Below are positions 23,301 through 31,019 of a DNA stretch of 38,351 bases, in pieces (positions within the stretch are counted from its first letter, which is position 1; every line of letters begins with the position of its first letter). Source of the stretch: Candidatus Nitrosopumilus sp. (lineage in GTDB: Archaea > Thermoproteota > Nitrososphaeria > Nitrososphaerales > Nitrosopumilaceae); the NCBI GenBank assembly GCA_029255365.1, contig JAPFQF010000047.1:1-38351 (forward strand), in the 5' to 3' direction. Made by a program: the position numbers and the translations under genes. Under the pieces are notes generated by a model, which was given only the letters and a program-made list of their open reading frames with translations, searched no databases and was not told where the DNA came from.

Positions 23301-24477
23301 GTACTATTTTTCCTCCAATCATTACAGCCTTTATTGCAGATTCAGACGCTCTATGAACAATTGATGCATATGGGTCATGCATCGGTTCTAAATCTAATGC
23401 ATGTTTATCTAAAAACAGACAGTCAGCAATTCTTCCAGGTTCAATACTTCCAATATTTTTATTCAAAATTTTTCCGCCGTTCACTGTTGCCATTTTAAGA
23501 ATTTCTTTCGCATCAATTCTTTTTTTGTGTAACCCCATAGTTACTTTCCAAACAAAATCCATTTCCCTGAACATGTCAGGAGAGTTTATCATCACATTGT
23601 CTGTGCCTAAAGCTAGGGTACAGCCAGATTTTTGCATCAAAACAATGTCAGGAATCCCTTCAGCAAGGGATGAATTAGCTCTGGGACAAATTACAATACC
23701 TCTTGTCTTTTTAGATGCCATTTGAAGATCAGACTTTGAAGCATATGTCATATGAACTAAAAAATCAGGTTTTAAAATTAAAGCCCTGGTTGTTTCAGAT
23801 TGTCCAGTGACTTTTTTTGATTGGTCAGTGCTTTGTTTAGTTTCAGCAGAATGAATTGCCCTAATCTTCGATGTTTTTGAATAATAATTCAAGACGGAAT
23901 TACTATTTTCATTTGCACCGCTAACACCTATGCCATCACATTTTTTGAGTAATGCACGTAATTCGGCAGTTCTTATGCTTGGAAATGATGAATTTTTTTT
24001 AATTTCTACGGCATTCTGATAAAATTCCATTCGACCTAAAATAATTGAACGCAAAGGAACATCATTTAGTATTTTTTTTAATAAAATGACTCCATCCAAT
24101 CCCCCTTCTCTGAAATCCACAAAGGTGGTGATTCCTTTTCTAAGCATTGAATGGCAGGTATTTTTCATAAAATTTCCTAAAATCTCATTTGATGTGTTTT
24201 TTAGAATTTTTGATTTTGCTCCAAAGACAGGGTGAATTTTTTCATCAACTGTATTGTTTAAAGAAATATCTTTCCCAACAGAATCTCCAATATGGGTATG
24301 TGCATTTATGAATCCCGGTATCATCAAGAGCCCTTCGCAATCTAAAGACTCTTCTTTTGGAATTGGTTTGATTTTTGATTGAATTTTTTTAAATTTGTTA
24401 TTTTGAATTCGTATGTCTGTGCTTGAAACAAAATCTAAATCTTGGCCAGTTAAAACACTGATATTTTTAATTAACAT
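23287..24477 (-). CDS. Amidohydrolase-superfamily protein in the riboflavin operon (candidate pyrimidine deaminase or deformylase)
   Basis: Metal-dependent hydrolase of the ATZ/TRZ-chlorohydrolase group. The metal site is complete: H60-x-H62 (NAHTH), H209, H242 and D293 (GTDN), with E212 three residues after H209, the HxxE pattern of guanine, cytosine and S-adenosylhomocysteine deaminases. The C-terminus has the usual GSIEPGRIADCLFLD strand. It overlaps GTP cyclohydrolase III by 7 bp and the reductase by 14 bp, so it is locked into the riboflavin operon. By chemistry it could deaminate the 2-amino group of the diaminopyrimidine or remove the formyl group left by ArfA. An unrelated deaminase role is possible. 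Confidence 0.85.
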   Translation of the reverse strand: MLIKNISVLTGQDLDFVSSTDIRIQNNKFKKIQSKIKPIPKEESLDCEGLLMIPGFINAHTHIGDSVGKDISLNNTVDEKIHPVFGAKSKILKNTSNEILGNFMKNTCHSMLRKGITTFVDFREGGLDGVILLKKILNDVPLRSIILGRMEFYQNAVEIKKNSSFPSIRTAELRALLKKCDGIGVSGANENSNSVLNYYSKTSKIRAIHSAETKQSTDQSKKVTGQSETTRALILKPDFLVHMTYASKSDLQMASKKTRGIVICPRANSSLAEGIPDIVLMQKSGCTLALGTDNVMINSPDMFREMDFVWKVTMGLHKKRIDAKEILKMATVNGGKILNKNIGSIEPGRIADCLFLDKHALDLEPMHDPYASIVHRASESAIKAVMIGGKIVHGKT

Positions 24478-25223
24478 GATAATTCATAAACTTCAGGTTT
24501 TTCTTTTCCTGAATCTCGAATTTCGCGTATAGTATCAAGGGATTTTGTTGCTAATTTCACTGCCTCTCTACCAGTATTTGCATTACCAATTCCACAATTC
24601 AGTAAAATACCATCGTCATTTTTTACAATATCGATAAAATCTTGGACTGATTGTTTTGCTTCATCGTTTGATACTATCATAAAGTTATCACCGCCCATAA
24701 AAAATGCAAGAGAATTTTTTTCTAGAAAGTATTTAGACATTTTTGAATATAATCCAAATATCACCGATGTGATTTCATAAGGGGAATTAGTTTTTCTTTT
24801 TGATGTAAGGTTATCTACATCCAAATGCATTATCGAGACTTTTGAATCAAAACCATCATAAACAAAACCAAAAATATTATGTTCTGTGCTCAGGATAATT
24901 TTATTTTTCTTTCCTTCGTATGCGTTTAGATTTGCTTTAAAAGGTGAATTTCCATAACCGATAGATATCGTTAATCCGACTTCAAATAATTTTTTAAGGA
25001 TTTTTTGGATTTGAATATGATCCTCCAAACCCAAACCATTTGAGACTACAAAAAATTCATCCGCCCTATTAAGAAAAACTATGCAGTTTTTTTCAGAAAA
25101 TAGCTTTTGTACTTCTTTGTAAATAGATGCTTGAAGCATTTGGAGTTCGTGTTCCCTATCACTGCCAAGAGTCAATGTCCAAGGGCCATATTCTGTAATT
25201 TTTAAGATGCTGAGTTGAATCAT
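24471..25223 (-). CDS. arfA: GTP cyclohydrolase III (IIa), ArfA
   Basis: Opens GTP to the 5-formylamino-pyrimidine (FAPy) nucleotide, the first step of archaeal riboflavin and F420 synthesis. N-terminus SILKITEYGPWTLTLGSDREHELQ, then VFLNRADEFFVVSNG, SIGYGNSPFKANLNA, MHLDVDNLT and FFMGGDNFMIVSND, the last resembling the nucleotidyl-cyclase (GGDEF-like) fold of this family. Length 250 residues, normal. It overlaps ribH by 4 bp. Because ArfA leaves the formyl group on, the pathway needs a deformylase (ArfB), for which no canonical gene is in the cluster. Confidence 0.93.
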   Translation of the reverse strand: MIQLSILKITEYGPWTLTLGSDREHELQMLQASIYKEVQKLFSEKNCIVFLNRADEFFVVSNGLGLEDHIQIQKILKKLFEVGLTISIGYGNSPFKANLNAYEGKKNKIILSTEHNIFGFVYDGFDSKVSIMHLDVDNLTSKRKTNSPYEITSVIFGLYSKMSKYFLEKNSLAFFMGGDNFMIVSNDEAKQSVQDFIDIVKNDDGILLNCGIGNANTGREAVKLATKSLDTIREIRDSGKEKPEVYELSC

Positions 25224-25636
25224 TTTTGAATCCTTTTTAATTCATCAGAAATTTTTACAACAGCTTCTACAGCACGCTCTGCAACAGGTCGAATTCTAGC
25301 ATAAGCATGTCTTTCCTGCATTCCAGGACCAGAAATCCCCAAAGAAACAGGTTTTTGATACTTTAATGATAAATTTGTAAGTGCTTGAACTGCTGCATGA
25401 GATATGACTTCATCGTGTTTTGTCTGTCCTTTGATGATAGCACCTAAAGTAACCACAGCATCTACATCTTTTTTCTGTAATAGTGAATCAACTATGATAG
25501 GCATATCATATGCTCCTGGAACCATGCAAATGTAAGATATTTTTAATTTCATCAGATCAGCTTTTTCTCTGGCAATAGCAAGCATCCTAGATGTCACGTC
25601 CTCATTGAATTCAGAAACGACTATTGCAATATTCAA
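25220..25636 (-). CDS. ribH: 6,7-dimethyl-8-ribityllumazine synthase
   Basis: Condenses the ribitylamino-uracil with dihydroxybutanone phosphate. Signature regions: AIVVSEFNEDVTSRM, MVPGAYDMPIIVDSLL, VVTLGAIIKGQTKHDEVISHA (substrate-binding HDxxx with catalytic His) and PVSLGISGPGMQERHAYAR. At 138 residues it is the usual archaeal size and probably forms pentamers or a capsid. It starts 2 bp after the ribB stop and overlaps arfA by 4 bp. Confidence 0.96.
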   Translation of the reverse strand: MNIAIVVSEFNEDVTSRMLAIAREKADLMKLKISYICMVPGAYDMPIIVDSLLQKKDVDAVVTLGAIIKGQTKHDEVISHAAVQALTNLSLKYQKPVSLGISGPGMQERHAYARIRPVAERAVEAVVKISDELKRIQK

Positions 25637-25638
25637 AA

Positions 25639-26304
25639 TTAGTTCACCTTGGCGTATTCTAAAAGATCTTTTCCGTCAACCAGCGGAATTCCATTTTCCT
25701 TTGCAAATTTTTCGGCCTTATCCACAGACAATGCAGCATAGGTTTCAGCATCCATCATTTCACATATTGCTGTCACAGGAGTCAAACCTGCAAGTTGTGC
25801 TAAATAAACAGACATTTCTGTATGTCCCTGTCGTGCCGCCAACAAACCTTTGGATGCAATCAATAAAGGGACATGTCCAGGAGTTTTAAATGAGGACGCA
25901 AATTTTTTCTGCTTGTTTTCAACATTGTAGATTTTTGCCATTTCATTAATTGTTAATGCTCTGTCTTTATCAGTAATTCCAGTATATGTTTGATAATGAT
26001 TTACGGACAAGGAGAATGTGGGGTGATCGCCATAAGGCGCTAATCCCATAATCATTTCTTTATTTGAGATGGAAGACTCGGCAAGGATTTCATGCATGTA
26101 TTGTAAATCAAGAGATGTCGCAAAATTATTTTCTATTGCAATGCATAATAACCCACCTGCATTCTGTCTCATTCTTGCAACATGTTCAGGTGTCACAAAT
26201 TCTGCAGCTACAACCATATCAATTTCGTTTTCTCTTCCAGCGGAATCAAACAGTAGGACAAATTCTCCACGTTTCAATGACTGTAATGCAGAATCAAGTG
26301 ACAT
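25639..26304 (-). CDS. ribB: 3,4-dihydroxy-2-butanone 4-phosphate synthase
   Basis: Converts ribulose 5-phosphate to the four-carbon precursor of lumazine. Motifs in order: GEFVLLFDSAGRENEIDMV (the family normally has DxEdREnE), MRQNAGGLLC, FSLSVNHYQTYTGITDKDRA, FKTPGHVPLLIASKGLLAARQGHTE (catalytic His) and AICEMMD. At 221 residues it is the monofunctional RibB without a cyclohydrolase II half. Its promoter (TATA at 26323-26334) and an adjacent 14-bp palindrome lie just upstream, so it likely heads the main riboflavin transcript. Confidence 0.96.
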   Translation of the reverse strand: MSLDSALQSLKRGEFVLLFDSAGRENEIDMVVAAEFVTPEHVARMRQNAGGLLCIAIENNFATSLDLQYMHEILAESSISNKEMIMGLAPYGDHPTFSLSVNHYQTYTGITDKDRALTINEMAKIYNVENKQKKFASSFKTPGHVPLLIASKGLLAARQGHTEMSVYLAQLAGLTPVTAICEMMDAETYAALSVDKAEKFAKENGIPLVDGKDLLEYAKVN

Positions 26305-26322
26305 AAGAAAAAATCCCTTGAT

Positions 26323-26334
26323 CTAATTATAAAG
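26323..26334 (-). promoter_or_regulatory. TATA box of ribB
   Basis: Minus strand reads ctttataattag, centred about 25 nt before the ATG at 26304, predicting a leaderless mRNA for ribB-ribH-arfA-amidohydrolase-arfC. Confidence 0.55.
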
Positions 26335-26346
26335 TTTACTAAAAAA

Positions 26347-26360
26347 TTGGTAATTACCAA
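26347..26360. promoter_or_regulatory. Perfect 14-bp palindrome upstream of the riboflavin operon promoter
   Basis: TTGGTAATTACCAA, fully self-complementary, sits about 13 bp upstream of the ribB TATA box and downstream of the ribE stop. The location suits an activator or repressor site. Archaeal riboflavin genes are known to be controlled by RbkR (riboflavin kinase/regulator) at palindromic sites; whether this matches that motif is untested. Confidence 0.5.
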
Positions 26361-26381
26361 TAAAGTTGTAGATAATTGGTC

Positions 26382-26966
26382 TTACTTTAGAATGTATTTC
26401 CCAAGAATGTCAGTTTCAATGTTAACCTTATCGCCTATTTTTTTTGTATGGAAATTCGTCACATCAATAGTATGAGGAATCAGTGACACGTATGCAAGAG
26501 TGTTTTCGATGTCAACAACAGTTAAACTAATTCCGTCTATTGCAATGGAGCCTTTTTTCACTACAAATTTAGATAGTTTTTTTGGAATTTCGAACCAAAC
26601 TTGCACTTCCTTAGGTTTTTTTAGAATTTTTTTAATTATAGCGACTCCGTCTACATGACCTAAAACAAAATGCCCTTCAAGTCGATCACCTGCCCTTAAA
26701 CTGCGTTCGATATTTACAATTCCACCAACTTTTAAATTTCCAAGATCAGTTTTTTTTGTTGTTTCTTCAATCATTTCAAAAATACAAGAGGATTTGGAAA
26801 GTTTGGTTGCTGTAAGGCATACGCCATTTAGGGCAACGCTCTGTCCAATTTTCAATCCCTTTGCATGTTTTCCTAAATTCACAGTCATTTGAATATCACT
26901 TCTGTTTTTTGTGTTTTTAGAAATTTTCTCTACTTTTCCAACTCCTTCAACGATTCCTGTAAACAT
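26382..26966 (-). CDS. ribE: Riboflavin synthase, alpha-subunit (bacterial) type
   Basis: Dismutates two lumazine molecules to riboflavin. Two homologous lumazine-binding barrels: residues 1-90 starting MFTGIVEGVGKVEKI and containing LNGVCLTATKL, and residues 95-190 starting LEGHFVLGHVDGVAII with IDGISLTVVDI. At 194 residues it is the trimeric bacterial/eukaryotic enzyme rather than the unrelated RibC of methanogens. It lies upstream of ribB in the same direction but is separated by 77 bp with a new promoter. Confidence 0.95.
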   Translation of the reverse strand: MFTGIVEGVGKVEKISKNTKNRSDIQMTVNLGKHAKGLKIGQSVALNGVCLTATKLSKSSCIFEMIEETTKKTDLGNLKVGGIVNIERSLRAGDRLEGHFVLGHVDGVAIIKKILKKPKEVQVWFEIPKKLSKFVVKKGSIAIDGISLTVVDIENTLAYVSLIPHTIDVTNFHTKKIGDKVNIETDILGKYILK

Positions 26967-26999
26967 TATGCAGTCTATTGTATTTGTGTATAAAATGAT

Positions 27000-27713
27000 T
27001 TAGATATTAGATGATTTGTTAGATTTTTCAAATTCGTCGTCACAAAATTGATGAAAAATAGAACATCTGTTTTCTTTGGCATCATTTTTAATTTTTTCCA
27101 TATCTTTATTGAGAATTCCTTGGGCAGCTAAAAATGATTCATCAGCCATACCTAATTTTTCAAATAGTCGTGATTTTGCAAGAGGCAATTCCTTTAATTT
27201 TGAATCGATCATCTGCGCTTTATCATAGTAATCAATAGCATCTAGATAATTACCTAGATGGCTTAGGGAGATAGCCTTATTCATTAAAGCCGTAATGTCT
27301 TTTGGATCTATTAGAAGCGATGTTTCGTAGCACTGGAGAGCTTCTTTATGTCGATTTAATTCATTCAAAGATAACCCCATGCTGTTTAGAGCCCAGCTAT
27401 CTTTCGGGTTAGTTGAAAGAATTTGTTGGCACAATTCCAAAACTTGCTCATATTGTCTCAAATTTTCAAGGGCAAAAATTTTGTTTTTCAGTGCATACGT
27501 GTCATGATTTTTTATTTCTAGAACTTGATCACAGTAATCTATGGCCTCATCGTATTTTTTTAGATAAATCAGGGATAGGGAAATGTTTTGTAATGCAAGC
27601 ATATCGTTGGGGATTTGCTCTAGTAATTTTTTGCAGTAAGTATACATCTCATCATACTTTTCAGCATCAAACATCCTAGTTATCACGTTTGAAGGATCAA
27701 GAAGATCAATCAT
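27000..27713 (-). CDS. Tetratricopeptide-repeat protein
   Basis: 237 residues with about five consecutive TPR units of 34 residues between residues 15 and 190; the pattern A/LxxxGxxLxxLxxYxEAIxxYDxxLxIxP is clear in KYDEAIDYCDQVLEI, QYEQVLELCQQIL, RHKEALQCYETSLLIDP and NYLDAIDYYDKAQMID. No signal peptide or enzymatic domain. Expected to be a soluble protein-protein scaffold; partners are unknown. It is on the same strand as the riboflavin genes but not obviously linked to them. Confidence 0.9.
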   Translation of the reverse strand: MIDLLDPSNVITRMFDAEKYDEMYTYCKKLLEQIPNDMLALQNISLSLIYLKKYDEAIDYCDQVLEIKNHDTYALKNKIFALENLRQYEQVLELCQQILSTNPKDSWALNSMGLSLNELNRHKEALQCYETSLLIDPKDITALMNKAISLSHLGNYLDAIDYYDKAQMIDSKLKELPLAKSRLFEKLGMADESFLAAQGILNKDMEKIKNDAKENRCSIFHQFCDDEFEKSNKSSNI

Positions 27714-27787
27714 TTTACTATATTTATTAGAAATCCATTATCTTTAATCTATTCCAATTAAGACAGAAATTTTAAGAAATTAAAAGT

Positions 27788-27931
27788 CTATTTCAAAATT
27801 TTGCGAAGTGACTCGTTGATTACCTTGGAATAGCTATATGACGACTGTTCCTGTTGGATCATTTTTGCTTGGCGCAATCTGAGTTTTTTGTCAAGATCAT
27901 CATCAATCATGATTGTAACGCGTTTACTCAT
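27788..27931 (-). CDS. Ribbon-helix-helix (CopG/Arc-type) DNA-binding protein, 47 aa
   Basis: Short gene from ATG at 27931 to TAG at 27788. The product begins with a beta strand RVTIMIDDDLDKKLRLRQA (strand plus first helix of the RHH fold), followed by a Gln/Ser-rich turn and SYSKVINESLRKILK (second helix with the S-x-V-I-N-E pattern of RHH proteins). Small RHH proteins bind as dimers to palindromic operators. It is not adjacent to any recognisable toxin. The target is unknown. Confidence 0.75.
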   Translation of the reverse strand: MSKRVTIMIDDDLDKKLRLRQAKMIQQEQSSYSYSKVINESLRKILK

Positions 27932-28000
27932 TTGTATCAGTTTACTAGTATGAATTTTTTAATATAACACTTTATGAAAAGTCCCAAAAATGGGAATATT

Positions 28001-28351
28001 TTAATTGTTAATGATGGAAATTATTTGATCCATTTTGAATGGTTTTTGAATAAGAGGGATTTTTAGATTTTCCAATTTTTCTTCAGTGCTGTAACTTCCA
28101 TCAGCAGTTACAGCTATAATGCGTGCTTGAGAGTCGATCTCTTGAATTTTTTTAATTGCATAAAAACCACTTCCATTTGGCATGTTGAGATCAAGCAAAA
28201 CAACGTCAGGTTTAGTTTCTTTGAATAATCTAACAGCGGCAACTCCATCAAATCCACTGCCAACTACGTTAATTTTGTTCTCTTCAAGAAATTCACTGAA
28301 CAGTCTTACTGTGTCTTCATCATCATCGATTACTATTACCGATTTGGTCAT
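28001..28351 (-). CDS. CheY-like response-regulator receiver domain
   Basis: Stand-alone phosphoacceptor domain. From the ATG at 28351: acidic triad DDD at 9-11, phosphorylation site Asp54 (LLDLNMPNG), Thr82 (AVTADG) and Lys103 (QKPF), all required positions present. There is no output domain, so it must act through protein contact, for example with a histidine kinase or the divergent regulator. Alternative starts lie at 28360 (ATG) and 28366 (TTG). It is divergent from the winged-helix regulator at 28407, sharing a 55-bp promoter region. Confidence 0.92.
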   Translation of the reverse strand: MTKSVIVIDDDEDTVRLFSEFLEENKINVVGSGFDGVAAVRLFKETKPDVVLLDLNMPNGSGFYAIKKIQEIDSQARIIAVTADGSYSTEEKLENLKIPLIQKPFKMDQIISIINN

Positions 28352-28406
28352 ATCTACCATGTGCAATGAGCGGTGCTTTAATATTTTGTATCACCTATGC
28401 TGCAGT

Positions 28407-29018
28407 ATGGGCGGTGTTGATAGAATGGTTGCATCTTCACTATCATCTGAAATCAAAAAAAAACTGAGTTCAGAAATTTTAAAGAAAGTTGAAAGAGAAC
28501 TATTTTTGGAACATGGAATGTCAATAAAATTGTCAATTGAGCATTTTCGTGAATTTTCAAGTGTTCTTAAGAAAAAATCGTCAATAGATACCAAAAAATT
28601 AGAAAATGACTGCATTAGTAAAGTCATCAAAGTGAAAAAAAAAGATGACAAGTTTTTAGTGACTATCATTCATCCGAGTTTAACAGATTTGATTTTGGAA
28701 TTATTTGGAGAATATGAAACAAGAAGAATCATCTCTGCTCTTTTCGAGAACGAATATACGATCCCGCAGATCCTTAAAGAATCCAAAGTTCCCAAGACAT
28801 CAGGATACAGAAAGATAGAAAATTTAATCTTGAACGGTTTAATTATTAAATCTAGAAAAGTTCTTAGTGAAAGTAAAAGAATATCCAAACTGCAATGTGT
28901 TTTTGAGGAAATAAAAATTGAGATTAAAAAAGGAAAAATTGAGATTATTGGGGTTGTAGATGGAAAAATTTTTGAGAAAAGTACCAGCATGGAATCAATT
29001 ATCGAGTTATTGGAATAG
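28407..29018 (+). CDS. Winged-helix (ArsR-like) transcriptional regulator
   Basis: Probable DNA-binding regulator of 203 residues. The N-terminal 100 residues are Lys/Ser/Glu-rich and helical (SSEIKKKLSSEILKKVERELF). The HTH is central: RRIISALFENEYTIPQILKES, VPKTSGYRKIENLILNGLI, followed by a wing and the C-terminal KIEIIGVVDGKIFEK. The frame is open further upstream to 28182, but that part is antisense to the CheY gene; the ATG at 28407 follows a TATA-like tttaatat by about 26 nt. Divergence from CheY suggests a shared signalling circuit. Confidence 0.8.
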   Translation: MGGVDRMVASSLSSEIKKKLSSEILKKVERELFLEHGMSIKLSIEHFREFSSVLKKKSSIDTKKLENDCISKVIKVKKKDDKFLVTIIHPSLTDLILELFGEYETRRIISALFENEYTIPQILKESKVPKTSGYRKIENLILNGLIIKSRKVLSESKRISKLQCVFEEIKIEIKKGKIEIIGVVDGKIFEKSTSMESIIELLE

Positions 29019-29036
29019 GTCTACTAGAAAAAACAC

Positions 29037-29891
29037 TCATTTTACAAGATCGAGAAGAGCTTTTGCTTGTTTGAAATGTACCTCATCAATCATCTTCCCC
29101 TCAACCGTGGTTGCTCCTTTGCCTTTCTTTGTGGATTCAAGGTATATTTTGCATACTTTTTCAGCCCAGGATATCTCATTTTTGTTGGGATGGAATAGTT
29201 TGTGGACAACTGGTATTTGGTCCGGGTGTATGATGCTTTTTCCAGAATATCCCAAACTTTTCCCAAGTTTGCAATCTTTTTCCAACCCTTTGGAATCCTT
29301 TAGATCTTGCCAGATAGAATCAATTGCTGCAACTCCTGCTGCACGTGCATCCACGGGTATTTTTCTTCTAGAATATTTTTCCCCCTCAGAGTCTTTCGCA
29401 TATTCTACTCCCAAGTCATTCAGCAAATCAAACACACCAAATACAACTGCACAAACTCGTTTTCCAAAGGATGCAATATCAAATGTGTTCACCACGCCCT
29501 CTGCAGATTCAATCGAAGGGATGATTTGGATTGGCTTTAGTTTACGAGTTTTTTCTAAATCAGACAGCATCTTTTGAATTTTTTTCATTTCTTTTACATT
29601 GTTAACTTTGGGGATCACGATTCCATCAATGCCTTTTTGTACAATTTCTTCAAGATCAGATGGAATTTTTCCAGAACTTGGAGAGTTTGTTCTGACAAAA
29701 ATCGGTGATTCATACAGTTTTCTGGATTTTAATGCAGATTTGACAAGTTTTCGCGCATTTGCTTTTTCATCATCCGGGACAGAATCCTCTAAATCAAAAC
29801 AAACGATATCAGCTTGGATTGTTTTTGCCTTTTCTAAGAATCTGGAATTATTTCCAGGAACAAAAATGAGACTTCGAAAAAGCTGGGTCAT
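29037..29891 (-). CDS. HpcH/HpaI aldolase family CoA-ester lyase (citrate lyase beta-like)
   Basis: Cleaves or forms C-C bonds between acetyl- or propionyl-CoA and an oxoacid (malyl-CoA, methylmalyl-CoA or citramalyl-CoA type). Motifs: RSLIFVPGNNSRFLEKA, DIVCFDLEDSVPDDEK (Mg-binding acids), IFVRTNSP, GIVIPKVNN, IIPSIESAEGVVN with the metal-binding Glu, and YSGKSIIHPDQIPVVHKLF. At 284 residues it is the typical single-domain size. It starts 7 bp after the stop of the CCR-like reductase gene, so the two form an operon. Confidence 0.9.
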   Translation of the reverse strand: MTQLFRSLIFVPGNNSRFLEKAKTIQADIVCFDLEDSVPDDEKANARKLVKSALKSRKLYESPIFVRTNSPSSGKIPSDLEEIVQKGIDGIVIPKVNNVKEMKKIQKMLSDLEKTRKLKPIQIIPSIESAEGVVNTFDIASFGKRVCAVVFGVFDLLNDLGVEYAKDSEGEKYSRRKIPVDARAAGVAAIDSIWQDLKDSKGLEKDCKLGKSLGYSGKSIIHPDQIPVVHKLFHPNKNEISWAEKVCKIYLESTKKGKGATTVEGKMIDEVHFKQAKALLDLVK

Positions 29892-29898
29892 TAAATGA

Positions 29899-30978
29899 CT
29901 AAACGCCTTCTGGCTTTAGCAATATTTTACCAAAGAGGCCTTTTCCAGACAACATCTTTGTGTGAGCCTCTGCTGCTTGTTCAAATGTATATGTCGAATC
30001 AATTGCAGCTTTGATTTTGCCTTGACCCATCCAATAGAGTCCTTGCTCTAATTCGGCTTTAGTTCCTTGGGTTGAACCTAAGATGTTAGTTCCTTTGAAG
30101 AACACGTGTCTAAGATCAGTTTGTGCGTTGTAACCAGTGGTTGCTCCACATGATACCAGAGTTGCACCGTACTTTAACAATTGTAGTTGCTGATTCCAGT
30201 GTGTTTCACCAATGTGATCAAATGATAAATCAATTCCTGGGGCTTCGCCTTTCTTTTTTGCAATTTCTTTTGAAATCTTATAGACTTCTTTACTCCAATC
30301 TTCTTTTCTATGATCCACTGCAAAATCAGCTCCAAGTTCTAGACATTTGTCTAGTTTGTCCGGACTTGCAGTTGCAATAACATCACAATTGTATAATTTT
30401 GCGATTTGAATTCCAAAGCTTCCAACTCCAGAACCACCACCCATAATCAAGACAGTTTGTCCCGGTGTAATCTTGGCTCTGCCAACTAGCATGTGCCATG
30501 AAGTTAGAAGGGTCATGGATGCAGCAGCTGCTTCATCATATGAAACTCCTTCAGGAATTTTTGAAATATTTACTTCAGGAAGATGAGTTACTTCTTGGAA
30601 TGCTCCCCAAGTTGGACCAGTTTGGAATCCCCAAATGGTTCTCTTTATACAATCAAATTCTCGACCGTCAGTACATGCTTTACAAACTCTACATGACATG
30701 TTGGAGTGAGATACTACCCTATCTCCAACTTTGATATTTTTAACATCCTCACCAATTGCGATAACGTCACCTGCAGCATCAGAACCTGATACGTGTGGTA
30801 ATGGAACTGCAACTGGAACTCCACGCATTCCCCAAATATCATTATAATTCAGAGCAGCAGATTTTACTGAAAAAACTACTTCATCTGATTTTGGTTTTGG
30901 GTCATCTATATCCTGGACTTTGAGGATTTTAGCATAATTATCATCTGGTGCATATTCATTGTATACAACGGCTTTCAT
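29899..30978 (-). CDS. Medium-chain dehydrogenase/reductase, crotonyl-CoA reductase-like
   Basis: NAD(P)H-dependent MDR enzyme. N-terminal GroES-like domain with LNYNDIWGMRG, LPHVSGSDAAGDV, a structural zinc site CRVCKACTDGREFDC, and RTIWGFQTGPTWGAF, which recalls the IWGYET segment of crotonyl-CoA carboxylase/reductases. The Rossmann domain has VLIMGGGSGVGSFGIQIAK. The usual catalytic-zinc Cys is replaced by Asn (NYND), arguing against a classical alcohol dehydrogenase. Acryloyl- or crotonyl-CoA reduction is likely by family; semialdehyde reduction is an alternative. It is co-transcribed with the CoA-ester lyase. Confidence 0.85.
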   Translation of the reverse strand: MKAVVYNEYAPDDNYAKILKVQDIDDPKPKSDEVVFSVKSAALNYNDIWGMRGVPVAVPLPHVSGSDAAGDVIAIGEDVKNIKVGDRVVSHSNMSCRVCKACTDGREFDCIKRTIWGFQTGPTWGAFQEVTHLPEVNISKIPEGVSYDEAAAASMTLLTSWHMLVGRAKITPGQTVLIMGGGSGVGSFGIQIAKLYNCDVIATASPDKLDKCLELGADFAVDHRKEDWSKEVYKISKEIAKKKGEAPGIDLSFDHIGETHWNQQLQLLKYGATLVSCGATTGYNAQTDLRHVFFKGTNILGSTQGTKAELEQGLYWMGQGKIKAAIDSTYTFEQAAEAHTKMLSGKGLFGKILLKPEGV

Positions 30979-31019
30979 GTATGAGTGGAATTTCTTTCTA
31001 AATTTATATTTTTTCTGTA

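Noticed and set aside
28182-28406. N-terminal extension of the winged-helix gene by 75 codons
   Set aside because: It is antisense to the conserved CheY-like gene and has Ser/Thr-rich shadow composition; the ATG at 28407 has a TATA-like box at the right distance.
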